This document shows, piece after piece, positions 11,791-23,100 of a stretch of DNA of 64,000 nt. Where the stretch lies: NCBI RefSeq assembly GCF_000003815.2, contig NW_023365820.1:220451-284450 (forward strand), written 5' to 3'. The position numbers and the translations under genes were made by a program. The DNA is from Branchiostoma floridae. Taxonomy: Eukaryota > Chordata > Leptocardii > Amphioxiformes > Branchiostomatidae. Position 1 is the first letter of the stretch, and every line of letters begins with the position of its first letter. Below the pieces are notes generated by a model. That model saw only the letters and a program-made list of their open reading frames with translations, was not told the DNA's origin and made no database searches.

Positions 11791-12309
11791 CGTACGTTCA
11801 ATTTTGCCCATTCAGTCGTAGATCCGGGCTATTATGCAACGGTTCTTCACACTTTTACATGAGTTTTAGGTCACCAACAGAAATTCAAGATTGTTGTTGA
11901 ATCATGTTCGTCTTGTGCCGTGAGCATGTGTAATTATGATCTATAAATTTGGCAATGAATGTGACAGTGTGTTCGTCCCACGACGAGCTGCCTACCCCGA
12001 AAAAGATACTGAAAACTTTTGGCCTTGTTGTCTTCGAATGCATTGTTATCGATGCTTTGTAAATGATGTATTGGACACCTAGATGTCTGAAGTGTGCACA
12101 GCTCAGAAATAACTATTGTTGCATGTGTAGATCTCTTTAAGTTCCAGTATTTTGAATCTACCGGGATAAGTCTTACTACCGGTATTATGCCAATGCATGT
12201 TATACTTAGATTACGACAGATCCCAAAGCAAACTAGAAGAAGCACATTTCTGGCGCCCTTTAAACTAAAATACCTATTCTGTTATAAAACAACAGATTGC
12301 AACTTTGGT

Positions 12310-12545
12310 TTTTTAAACCCATGTTGTGCATTGGGGAGTAAAGAACGTTTTTACGATGAGATGCTTTTGCATTTATATAGAGTTGGGAGGCTTATACATT
12401 TTATAGGCGTCAAACTGCGATCTTTCCTCCCTCTACTTGAAGGTAAAAACGCTTTGGAGTGGCGAAATTTCAGTACAAACCTGGTGTGTTGCGCCATAAG
12501 GCGGTTTACCGGGTATGCAAAACAAACAAATAAACAAACAAAAAT
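12310..12545 (+). mobile_element. SINE fragment with GGTGTGTT/CGGTTTACC tail (tail type 2)
   Basis: AGTACAAACCTGGTGTGTTG, then a CGCCATAAGGCGGTTTACCG stretch, then GTATGCAAAACAAACAAATA. This matches the end of the SINE at 58665-59045 and terminates in an (AAACAAAC)n tail. The 5' boundary is uncertain. Confidence 0.5.
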
Positions 12546-12736
12546 AACAGATCTAGAAGAGTGGCAACAAACCATGTCCTAACACAGAGCGTGGGACCGG
12601 AAGTGAGGTATTCTTTTCCATGTTATCTTGTCTGTTTTGTGAACACCAAAGCTAAGTGGTAACTTTGTAAACTACGCAAGTGGAGAGGTATGATAATTAC
12701 ATAGGGGGAGACACAACATGCCATGGTATTGTATTA

Positions 12737-12750
12737 CCGCTAGGGGGCGG
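12737..12750 (+). promoter_or_regulatory. CTCF-like motif
   Basis: CCGCTAGGGGGCGG matches the CTCF core (CCRCNAGGGGGCG). It is opposite in orientation to the motif at 9768. Binding is not shown by sequence alone. Confidence 0.3.
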
Positions 12751-13026
12751 GCCAGGAAGGAAATGGGAGGAGGTTGGTGGTGCGAAAATGTAGGTAATTT
12801 TTTCCATGGTCAACATATTTTGCATGCAGAACTTCGAAGAAACTAGATGTAATCTTGATAAATAAAATCTTAATAAATAAAACACGCTCTTTTATACTTG
12901 GTTGTTCCTTTGTATTACCTGGTTATTCTCATGATAATAATAAACGGATGCCTCTGTGTCATTTAAGAAAGATAACGTATGTAATCTGAAACGTCTGACC
13001 GTTTCCAAAATTACATTCACTTGCTT

Positions 13027-13268
13027 GAGTAACTGCTATTTGGCGTATCTTATTACCTGGATGTCTAACCTTCATCTAAATAATACATGGATTTAAAAAA
13101 AGACTTCTATATTAGATTCAAGGTATATTTGAAGCGTGTTACATTGAGAATTGTCTATTTGGTATATTCTTATTACCTGGATTTCTAACCTTCATCTAAA
13201 TAATACATGGGTTTTAAAAAAAAACTTCTGTGTTAGGTTCAAAGCATATTTCAAGCGTGTTATATTGA
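13027..13268 (+). repeat. Two-copy tandem duplication, 120-base period
   Basis: TATTACCTGGAT.TCTAACCT at 13051 recurs at 13171. Matching downstream blocks are CATCTAAATAATACATGG and a TTCAAG..TATTT.AAGCGTG stretch. A third, dispersed partial copy follows the palindrome at 43304-43370 (GCTTGAGTAACTGCT then TATTACCTGGATGTCTAA), so this is an interspersed unit. Confidence 0.8.
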
Positions 13269-14210
13269 TGGGATTATCTTCGAAACAAACAAAAAACGTG
13301 TGTGAAACGCTAGATTCTGTTTGCAACCACAGGGTTGCGGGTTCGAATCCGTCTTAATCTTTATATACCTGTGTATTCGATGCTTAGCTTCTCCCTAGGT
13401 CACGGAATTACTGCACAAATAGGCACGATTAATGGTTAAAAGCGCGCTGCAGTGTCTTTGGATTAGCAAGTCAAAGCCGTGATGATTCTAGAAAGAGCGG
13501 AACTTCAAAAGACAGCGGTTATTCGATATCCTGTAAAGTCACCTGTAACATCCTGCATACTAATAACTGGTATCTGGTGGTGTCCTTGAGACAATGGACG
13601 AGTCCATTGTGGCAAAAATACAGGGGCGTTTCCTTCCTTCTTTTATCGAGCATTGTAAATGACGGCCACTACACACACTTTTTTCCCAGCCATTTTATTT
13701 TATCTAACCTGATTTTACTGTTTATGTGAATCTCTCAACAAGAGTTGAGCAAAGTGTATAACATAAAGGCCCAATGCAGTTAAAGAAAGAGTCGCTAGGA
13801 AGGCCAAACGTACACAAACATACACTCTGCCTCAAGAGCTAAATATTATTTTAAGACCAAACCACGCACGAGATATGGAAACTTGATTTTACACTGCAGT
13901 GCCGTACAAAGACACTAGAAGGCGCAGATTCGAACTCGAACTCTTTGTCTAACAACACTTACCAAATATCATGAAGATCCATACAGAGCTTCTTGAGTTA
14001 CGCTGTTTACTTTATGAACAATCCAACCAAACAGCCAACCAACCAACCAACCAACCATTTCACCTAGCTACCAACCAACCAACCAACCAACCACAAACAA
14101 CAAAACCTTCTCGCCTAAGGTATCAAATGACGTGACAGCACAGCACAACATTTAGATTGTTTTTAGATTAGCAAAATATTTTCTAAGAATTCTGACGTGA
14201 AACAATTTAT
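13269..14210. other. No gene seen; tRNA-like fragment and CCAA repeat
   Basis: 13322-13352 reads GCAACCACAGGGTTGCGGG followed by TTCGAATCC, the T-arm side of a tRNA-like sequence without the A-box half. 14036-14095 is a (CCAA)n microsatellite interrupted once. The remainder has no coding signal. Confidence 0.4.
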
Positions 14211-14831
14211 TCTTTATTGTTGCCCGTGCGTGTGATATCGTTCGCTCTCCCCAGTCGTTGTTTTGCCCCGCCGCACTCCATGCATGTTCAAATCACATTA
14301 CCGCCCATTTCGAGATTCATCAGGCCGTGTACTATTCACTGTTCACCGCCCGCCCTCGGGCATTGTTCGCATCGGGGTTGTGTACTAGAGCGTTGTCTTT
14401 TGTACCGATTTGCGGTAACAGAACGAGCTAGACAAAATCCTTGACAAAATCCAGCCGGCTTGCCGGTCATAATACCAGAGTTTGGCGGTGAACAAGTGAT
14501 GAGAGAAGGCCGGACCCTCCACCCTTCACCTACGGACGTGGTGTCGTCATTCGGAGCTGTCAATCACTTAGCTCAGTCGGTGGTTATTGGTCCAGACATC
14601 CGTCCGGTTTGATCGAGTTAAGTCAACTGGCGGCGAATTCTACCGTACGGTGTAGAGGGATCTTGGTTGCTTTCTTCAACTTTCTTGGCGTGTGGTGCTC
14701 TCAAGAAAGGACATTCCTAAGAAACAGGTTGTCTTGTGGGATATAACGAGGACTTGGAAACGAGTTGAGAACGACGGTCTTTCACAAGCGGAGTTTCAAA
14801 AAGGACGGACCGGGTGCTTTTATACTAAAGC
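14210..14831 (+). promoter_or_regulatory. CpG-dense block, possible promoter and non-coding first exon
   Basis: From about 14220 to 14680 CpG dinucleotides are clearly denser than in flanking sequence (roughly 40 by eye). A consensus-like donor (AAAGCAG|GTAGGTGG) lies at 14831/14832. This would fit a TSS with a 5' UTR exon of a gene further downstream, but no linked coding exon can be named. Confidence 0.25.
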
Positions 14832-15879
14832 AGGTAGGTGGAACGGGGAGTATGGGCGGTATGCATAATACTGTTACACACTTGCTAAGGCTTTCACGGA
14901 TATGCACTTTTGGCCTTTCAGTAGTTTACACACAAATACTACCAGCGTAACCGGTCGGAAACAGCATAACAACTGTTCTAACAATTCTTTCGAGCATTTT
15001 TTCTTACTAGGCCGTGCATATTGCGTAGTCAAGCTGCGTTTTGGAAGAAAGGATGTTGAAATATCGAACAACAAAACATTAGAGAAGGTACTACTACTTC
15101 ACTTAACCGAATGCGGTCACGTTTTTGCTCTTATAGATTTGTTTTGTGGTTGCGTAAAAAATCAATAAGAAAGTGATTGAGTTAAGGATATCTCAATTAC
15201 GAATGCAATACTTTCCCATGGGTTCGACTTAGCTCTTGGCCTTTCTTATTTCAGAATAGAACGTACTCAAAGCGTATCCCCCACCCTATCTTTGGACCCC
15301 CACCCCCTGAAATTTCAGCCCTACCCTAAAATACATTCTATCACGTACGTATTAACGCCCCTCCCTCGAAACAAAAAAAAAAACGTCAGAAGAATAACAA
15401 CTCGCTAACAGTAATCAGTTCGTTAACTCAATTACTGCCTTCCCGAATAGATTTTCTTTCCCTCAAGACATTCACGTTGACGTTATTTATTGATAATTGT
15501 AGTATAAGGAACGTGGTTGGAAACACAGGGCCACAAATTACACAATACAGTCAGCGCGAGACATTTAATGTTCTTTTAATTGAGGGACGATCGGTCGAGA
15601 CCTAGACTATTAAGCATTGTGGCGTTTTTATGTTACTCATTCAGTGAGGTATGTGTACGTGCCTAGCTAACAGATTATATCTATTAATGGAATTATACTG
15701 CATAGTTACAGGAAAACAAAGTCGTTCTCAAAATTATGCAGTATACTTGCAAAAACTGTATAAAGGGCTTTTTTGTAGCTTTGTTAGTCTAGTCTTTAGG
15801 CTTCGCGGAGGGTGAGTTTTATACTATGGCTTTATCAAACGACAAGAAACTACTATGTAGGTTTAGCACACGTGAGCCC

Positions 15880-16440
15880 CCACACACAATGAAAATACAC
15901 AATCAGACATACACGCATACACACACACACATACACACACAAAAACACACACATACGAACACACACACACAAACACACGCAAAAACAGAGAGAGAGAGAG
16001 AGTGCTAAACAGACAGAGAGGCACACAAACATATAAACACACACAGAAAGGGACGGATAAACGGACACACATACCAGGAGAAAGAGACTAACAGACAGAC
16101 AGACAGATAGATACAGAGATGGACACATACATATGCGCAAACACACAGGAAACACAAACACACACGTACAATAACACACACACACGCATGCACAAACATG
16201 CACATACAATTATATACAAACATACACAAACACACACACACACACATACACAAACACACACACACACACAAACACAGACATACAAACAGGGAGAGAGAGA
16301 TAGAGATAGAGATGTACAGATAGACACAGATAGACAGAAAGATTGACGGACTGGCACATACACAGAGAGAAACACACACAGAAACTCAAGAAAACACACA
16401 CAAACACAGAAAAACAAACACACACACACATCAAACTAGA
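15880..16440 (+). repeat. Compound (CA)n/(GA)n microsatellite
   Basis: About 560 bases of ACACAC with interspersed GAGAGA and ACAG/ATAG runs. Every long reading frame across it is low complexity (HTHTHTQ or VCVCVC) and not a gene. Confidence 0.95.
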
Positions 16441-17959
16441 ACACTTACTATTAAAAAAAAATCAGTCCTCGAGATACAAAATATATGTGCTGTCACCAGT
16501 CACTAACGGGGCGCAAGCGATGACATAGGTGTGTCGGTATGTGACTAGATAAGACCAGACCACACCTGACGAGACATCTGGGACAAAAACAATGATCCAG
16601 ACAACACCTGGGACATCCTGTCTGTCCGCCATTGTTGTTGTTGTCGTCATTGTTATATTTCAGCCATACCATAGGTATGGTGAAATATATTGTATTCGTA
16701 ATGTTTCTTTCTTTCTTTCTTTCTTTCTCCTGTCAAATTTTCAAAGCGATTCATCTCCGCCGTTTCTGGACCAAATGGCTTGAAATTTGGCACAAAGGTA
16801 GAGTGGGCAAATACCCAAATGTGTTTTTTTCATTTTTTTCATATCTGCTCCTTAAATGATTTTATTGAGGTTTTATTGCAACTTTTGGACCAAAACTGTA
16901 TATTTTGGCCACCTGTACCATGGTATTACATCGAAATGACCTGAAATTTGGCACAGAGGTGCCCTAGATACTTATTCAAAGGATCCATGTATAATATGTG
17001 GTATAAATCACTTCAAAATGGCTCCTTAAGGAGGTTTTTGTGGGAGAGTTTAGGATAGGTAAGGTTGGAGTGCCGAGGTCAACGACCTCTAGGTCATTCT
17101 GGTGTGTCAGGGCCACAGGTGTGCCAGGTAGATCCAATTATCTACCTACCTACCTAGTCCATAGACATCCAGGTGGTTGGTGGACAAGGTAAATCCAATT
17201 AATGGCCAGCCAATGAGCGAGCTTATTTTGCTGGAAGAGTCCATTGTTGGACAGGGGGTGTATTTTAAAATTTACTTTTAGACTTTGGTGATAATGCCAA
17301 TGTTTTTTTTTAGTGGAAGTGTTTTCACACTGATCCACTTGACACAAGACTACTACTGGGACAGTCCATTTTTGCACATAGGGGGGATTTTAAAAAAATC
17401 AGTTTTGGACATGGGTGATGATTCCAAATTCCATTTGTTAAATGGAAGTTTACCCCCACCTGAAGACTGTACATGAGGAGGATTGGGCAGCCAATCAGCA
17501 AGCCTTGTGTTATCTGGAAGAGCCCATTCATGCACGGGGGACTTTTTTAAAATTCAGTTTTGGACTGGGTTGCTTCTTATACAAAAGGCCATGTACTGTG
17601 AGTATTTCTGGACTTGTCTATTGTGCAATTTCAAACAGGGTGAGCTGGGAGATTCCATTCTTCGACGAAGGGGGTATTTTTTTAAAATTCATTTTGTGGA
17701 CTTTGCTGACTATTTTAGCTGATATATTTTTGGATCGCTCCACTTTACATAGGGGTATAAGGCAGGAAGAGTCGATTCTTGCACAGAGGGGTTTTTTTTT
17801 AAAATATGCTTTTGGACGGCTGATGATTCCAAATTCCATTTCTTAGCGGAAGTGTTTTTGGAGTCGTCTATTTTTTTGAGTCCATTCTTGAAGGGGTTTT
17901 TGTAAGATTCGTTTTTGCTCATAAGTATGATTAGTAGTTAGAAGTCATTTTAAGCAGAA

Positions 17960-18075
17960 GTGTTCCATTTTTGCACATGAGTGATTTTGGAACAGTCTAT
18001 TGTTACATGAGGAGGGAGATGGCTGAAATATGCTGTATTTGCTCTCAAGCAAATGTCGGCCTTTCTAGTTTGAAA
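17960..18075 (+). repeat. Left arm of an inner inverted repeat
   Basis: GTTCCATTTTTGCACATGAG through GATGGCTGAAATATGCTG and AAATGTCGGCCTTTCTAGTT. The reverse complement is at 20365-20480. The GGCTGAAATAT core is shared with the outer ends at 16653 and 23100, so this is a nested relative. Confidence 0.75.
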
Positions 18076-19079
18076 GTAAATCTTCATTATATGGGGCAGA
18101 TCTCTGACAATTCTATAGACCCTCTGTGTATTGTGTTGCCCTGCTTACCACAAAAAGACATGTATTCTATAAAGGCTGAAGAGAAAGATTTAAAAATGTC
18201 CACTAAAAGAAAAGATTCTGATTATTTGAAACGGCCCTAGAGTTACGACATGTTCTAAAAAATCTGTAACAGTCAGTAAGGTAGAATGACATTACAAGTT
18301 TGGCTATCCTCTATCTTTTTTTCGACTTGTTTAAGTCTATAAATATTCATGAAAAAATTCTAGAGGGCTATCCAGATGGCACAATAATAGCACAGTGGGG
18401 GAGACAACGTGCTCATGCATGGACCTAGTTAAAGGGATTGTGATCTTAGAAAAGATTTTTCTTTTTCTACGTGTGTGGTTCTAGTTTTTCTAGGAATTTC
18501 AAACGTAACAAAACTTCTATCTAGTCTTCTGTTTAAACTATAGTCTATTCCAGGCTTCTTGAGGTCGCTAAAACTCGCTATTAAAACTTAGAATAGCCGT
18601 TACCCAAGCTTTTGAGTTGCTAGGCTGCACTCACTATCATTCACAATCATCTCCAAGCAGATATCGTGTAGAAAGATTTTATTCTGATTCTCCGAGGTTT
18701 TTTCATCGTTTACACCGTACCTCTCCCAGGATTCTGATTTTTTGACATTTTGATGACTAAAGATCATAGGGGCTGTGGTAAATGATTATAGGCCATTTTC
18801 AAGTCTGTGACTTTAGGGGGTCCAATTAAATGTCTGACTCACCTTGGGCGGTACCAAAACGGAAAGACTGGGTTGTAACACGTCATTTAAAACGTAAAGT
18901 CGGATTAAGGGATCGAGGCATGTCCCCACCTTAGACTTAGTTTGAACACACTTGTATTCCGTGAACAATTTTTGAAATGCGATAATAGTGTTTGGTAAAT
19001 AAATAGATAAATGGATAGATAAATATACGGTATCAGTCGTTGAGTTTTGCTCTGAAGTAACCAAAAGTCTTTAGAATGA

Positions 19080-19545
19080 TATTTTCGTCCGTCCTTCTGT
19101 CAAGTTGTGTTGTGTTGTCGTTTGGTTGTGTTGTGTTGTGGTTGTGTCTTGTAGCGTTAGAGTCATGTCATGTTGCATCCTATTTTGTCCCAAGGCGTAT
19201 GTATCTTGTTGTGTTTTATTGTCGTGTATTGTACACATGTCGTGTTGCGTTTGTACCTCGTGCTGTACGACGATCGTGCATGTGTTGTGTTGCGTTTAGT
19301 ATCGCGTATCGTTTTATATATATGTGTTATCTGGACTCGTTGCGTTTGCGTACGTATTGTGTAGCGATGCACTGCGTTGTATCACTATCGTTCACGTGTC
19401 GTGTTGCGTTCGTGTCGCGTCGTGTCCCATTCCGTCATATATATATATATATCATGCACGTGTTGAGTCGCGTTGCGTTCTGGAGGTGTTTTGTTGCCAG
19501 GCGATTGTGCACATGTGGTGTTGCCAGCGCCACAAAGGCCACACT
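19080..19545 (+). repeat. Degenerate TGTTG/CGTGT low-complexity tract
   Basis: Repeated GTGTTGTGTTG and CGTGTTGCGTT motifs, plus an (AT)n run at 19437-19451. Frames through it are rich in C, V and R and are not credible proteins. Confidence 0.8.
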
Positions 19546-19691
19546 GACTGAATCTTATGGATGACATCCGCGCCCGCATTGATGTTCGCCTGTTATCCAA
19601 ACTGCCACCCAATAGTATCCCTGGTCAATCAAAATTTCACAGGATCTGCTCTACAACGTAAGGGGTTATACAGTCAGGGCATGGGGCCACA

Positions 19692-19853
19692 CTAGGCTCT
19701 ACCAGGCTTCGTGGATCGGTGGTCTAATTGTAGAAATTGGACCAATAGAATCTATAGTACGCTAGGGGAGTTAGCCGGCCAGAAGAGTACATTTCCTCAC
19801 CACGATGGTGAGGATAATGATTCTACCGATCCACGGAGCCTGGTAGAGGCTAG
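19692..19853. mobile_element. 162-base MITE with CTAGGCTCTACCAGGC ends
   Basis: The left CTAGGCTCTACCAGGC..CGTGGATCGGT and the right ACCGATCCACG..GCCTGGTAGAGGCTAG are inverted. The element is flanked on both sides by the direct repeat GGCCACA, a plausible target-site duplication. There is no coding capacity. Confidence 0.8.
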
Positions 19854-20364
19854 GGCCACACTATGAATATGATTGAAACGGCCTTAAAGTCTTTAATACT
19901 AGAGGTGAATATATACGACAAACCAAGACTAGGAAGGACTGGATGGATGTTTAGTTCAATGGTTTAGCAGCATTTTTGACGGACTTTTCTGTAGACAGGA
20001 ATCTATAAAATTAAGCCAGCGTCGCCTTACGCTGTATCACGTATTACATTGTGTTGGTTTTTTTTTCGTTCCGTTTCCTTTGACAAGAAACAACACGCTG
20101 CCTACAAAAGACTCTATGCGCTAGGTGAGGTGGTAACACCCGTAACAAAAATGCTAATTGGACAGAAGAGAGTTCGGACTCGGTTCACAAGGCTTTAATC
20201 ATGTGATGCTAACAAGACGCTAGTTGGGTACGGATGATCGGATTTTAGAGTTTTATGTCAGACTAAAAAGATTGATAGAATCCTTTGATCCAAATTTTAA
20301 TACGGTCATTAAACAACTATATTGGAGAATATAATAGGGAGAATATGTAATGAAGCATGATGAA

Positions 20365-20480
20365 AATTAAAACTAGAAAGGCCGACATTTGCTTAAGAGC
20401 AAATACAGCATATTTCAGCCATACCCCTTCCCACGCAACATTGGACTGTTCCAAATCACCCCTGCGCAAAAATGGAACAT
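20365..20480 (-). repeat. Right arm of the inner inverted repeat
   Basis: Reverse complement of 17960-18075 (AACTAGAAAGGCCGACATTT ... CAAAAATGGAAC). It closes a roughly 2.5 kb internal unit of the 16653-23100 structure. Confidence 0.75.
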
Positions 20481-21653
20481 CTTAACAGTACATTATCCCC
20501 CAAAGTGGACTAGTAATTGTGAATTGATTCCAGATCAAAACAGAGCTTGCTTCTATTTTTCAGAAAATGACAATAATCACACCTTCCATTCAGAAAATTG
20601 TCATCATGACTGAAAATTGTTGAATGACTTCATGTAATGTCATTAACAATTTTCAGTACGATAACTAGGTGTAAGTTTAAAAAAGTATAAGCTCCTTGTG
20701 ATGTGGGTACATTTATTATTGCAGTGAACTTTTTTTATTCAAGTAGGGCATACGATTTAATAATTATCAAGCAGGTGCAGGTACTGTATGAGCGTTTGTT
20801 TTCTTCAAGCTGTAAAACTGTTAAACTGTTTTACTTTGTATGCAATCAGCCATCGAGCCTATTCTTATTTTAGTTTAACAACTTCCTGCCAGACCCGGAA
20901 GATACGATTGAACCTTGTTCGAGGATTTCTTTTCGGAGGTCAGTCTGTTCATACCCTGGCACTGTCACTGAGAGTGTTTTATTGGGCTGAAACTCTGGCA
21001 GTTTAAAGTTACTTACAATTTAGATGTTCAAAGTTTATGTCAAACAACAACAGCACTAGAAACACCTACATTTCCTCTGGAGAAAATACAGCAGTTTTCT
21101 CAAGTTCCAGTCCAGTGAGAGAAATGTGGCCACTATAGACAGGTGGTCACTATAGAGAAAATGCTGATCTATTGACTAGGAGCCATACGTTACACATGAT
21201 TTCAGTACACTGGTCTTTACTCACATAAACATTGCACAGGTAAGCCAATTGTTTAGATGTACAATTAAGTTCAAATAATTCTGAAGAGAAATATTGATGA
21301 GAAAATAATCATTCTCGCCACTGTCTAACTTATAATTACGTATCAAAACTAAACGCAAACTGTCTAACTAACGCACCTTTCGCCGACTTGATCAAAGGGC
21401 CGCCGGCTATAAATCAAACTCGGCTGTTGATTAGACTTAGAGTTTCAAACAGTCATGTGCTGTGTGCCAGTTGACAGCGAACTTCATGCTACGTGATGTA
21501 TTACATTGCTTGGACCTTCTTTCAGCGGTGCTTCTATAAAATATTTAGACTGTAACACTGAGTCCCACATGTTTTATAGAATAGAATTTGACGCAGAACA
21601 GCGTTTTTTGCTGGGTATTTTTCTTGAAACATGTCCGTGGGAATATCAGCGAG

Positions 21654-22178
21654 NNNNNNNNNNNNNNNNNNNNNNNNNNNNNNNNNNNNNNNNNNNNNNN
21701 NNNNNNNNNNNNNNNNNNNNNNNNNNNNNNNNNNNNNNNNNNNNNNNNNNNNNNNNNNNNNNNNNNNNNNNNNNNNNNNNNNNNNNNNNNNNNNNNNNNN
21801 NNNNNNNNNNNNNNNNNNNNNNNNNNNNNNNNNNNNNNNNNNNNNNNNNNNNNNNNNNNNNNNNNNNNNNNNNNNNNNNNNNNNNNNNNNNNNNNNNNNN
21901 NNNNNNNNNNNNNNNNNNNNNNNNNNNNNNNNNNNNNNNNNNNNNNNNNNNNNNNNNNNNNNNNNNNNNNNNNNNNNNNNNNNNNNNNNNNNNNNNNNNN
22001 NNNNNNNNNNNNNNNNNNNNNNNNNNNNNNNNNNNNNNNNNNNNNNNNNNNNNNNNNNNNNNNNNNNNNNNNNNNNNNNNNNNNNNNNNNNNNNNNNNNN
22101 NNNNNNNNNNNNNNNNNNNNNNNNNNNNNNNNNNNNNNNNNNNNNNNNNNNNNNNNNNNNNNNNNNNNNNNNNNNNNN
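21654..22178. other. Assembly gap (525 N)
   Basis: A run of N directly adjoining the 162-base tandem array, so a collapsed repeat is the likely cause. All reading frames spanning it are artefacts. Confidence 1.
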
Positions 22179-22189
22179 GGGTCACGGAA

Positions 22190-22870
22190 GGTCACGTCAG
22201 GAGGCCAAAAGTTTACAAAGTTCCCCTCAGAAAAGTGCCAAAAGTAATCATTTTAAAGTTGTTTATGTCAAAAATTTTACTTGATCTTGTTACCAAGTAT
22301 CTAATGCCTATCTATACCGAATTTCAGGTCATTTAATTGTAATACCAGGGTACAGGAGCCAAAAGTGTCATTTTTTGGTCAAAAATTGGCCAAAAATCGC
22401 AAAAATAAGCATTTTGTTGCACTGTACACCAAAAGTGTTATTGAATTTATATGAAGGGATTATCAAGACACATCTGTGTCAAATTTCAGCTCATTCGGTT
22501 GCAATACCAAGGTACAGGAGCCAAAAGTGTCCTTTTTTGGTCAAAAATTGGTCAAAAAATCGCAAAAATTAGCATTTTGTTGTACTGTACACCAAAAGTG
22601 TTATTGAATTTATATGGGGGCATTATGAAGGCGCATCTCTGACAAATTTCAGCTCATTTGGTTGTAATACCAGGGTACAGGGGCCAAAAGTGTCCTTTTT
22701 TGGTCAAAAATTGGTAAAAAAATCGCAAAAATAAGCATTTTGTTGTACTGTACACCAAAAGTGTTATCGAATTTATATGGGGGCATTATCAAGGCACATC
22801 TCTTTCAAATTCCAGCTCATTTGGTTGTAATACCAGGGTACAGGGGCCAAAATATACAGTTTTGGTCTAA
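22190..22870 (+). repeat. Tandem array, 162-163 base period, about four units
   Basis: TACAGGAGCCAAAAGTGT or close variants start at 22351, 22513, 22676 and 22839 (steps 162, 163, 163). Each unit has TTTTTTGGTCAAAAATTGG, a CGCAAAAAT.AGCATTTTGTTG stretch and TGTACACCAAAAGTGTTAT. A shorter, inverted version is in the left arm near 16880-16990. Confidence 0.9.
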
Positions 22871-23100
22871 AATTGACCAAAAAATCTCAATAAAATCATT
22901 TTAGAGGCAGATATGAAAAAACTGAGAAAAAAGCATCAAGGTATTGGCCCACTCTACCCCTGTGCCGAATTTCAGGTCATTCGGTCCAGGAACGGCGGAG
23001 ATGAATCACTTTGAAGATTTGACAGGAGAAAGAAAGAAAGAAAGAAAGAAACATTACGAATACAATATATTTCACCATACTATGTATGGCTGAAATATAA

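Larger units (their letters stand above)
16653..23100. mobile_element. 6.4 kb long-terminal-inverted-repeat element with nested insertions
   Basis: The left end (16653 onward) and right end (to 23100) are roughly 90% identical inverted repeats for at least 220 bases (16653-16880 against 22880-23100). Each starts with TATTTCAGCCATAC, itself part of a small palindrome, then has TTGTATTCGTAATG, a (TTTC)n run, TCATCTCCGCCGTT and a GAAATT.GGCACA stretch. Both arms continue into the same satellite-like sequence. No transposase is recognisable inside, though 525 bases are N. It could be a non-autonomous DNA transposon or an inverted pair of smaller elements flanking unrelated DNA. Confidence 0.6.

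Noticed and set aside
13300-13360. Possible tRNA gene ending GGGTTCGAATCC
   Set aside because: Only the anticodon/T-arm half is tRNA-like; no A-box or pairing acceptor stem at the right distance.
15853-16434. Frames rich in V, C and H/T repeats
   Set aside because: Shadows of the CA/GA microsatellite.
21506-22336. Frames of 179-276 codons across the N run
   Set aside because: Most codons are N; the flanking residues show no family. A TATAAA at 21408 upstream is not enough to call a promoter.
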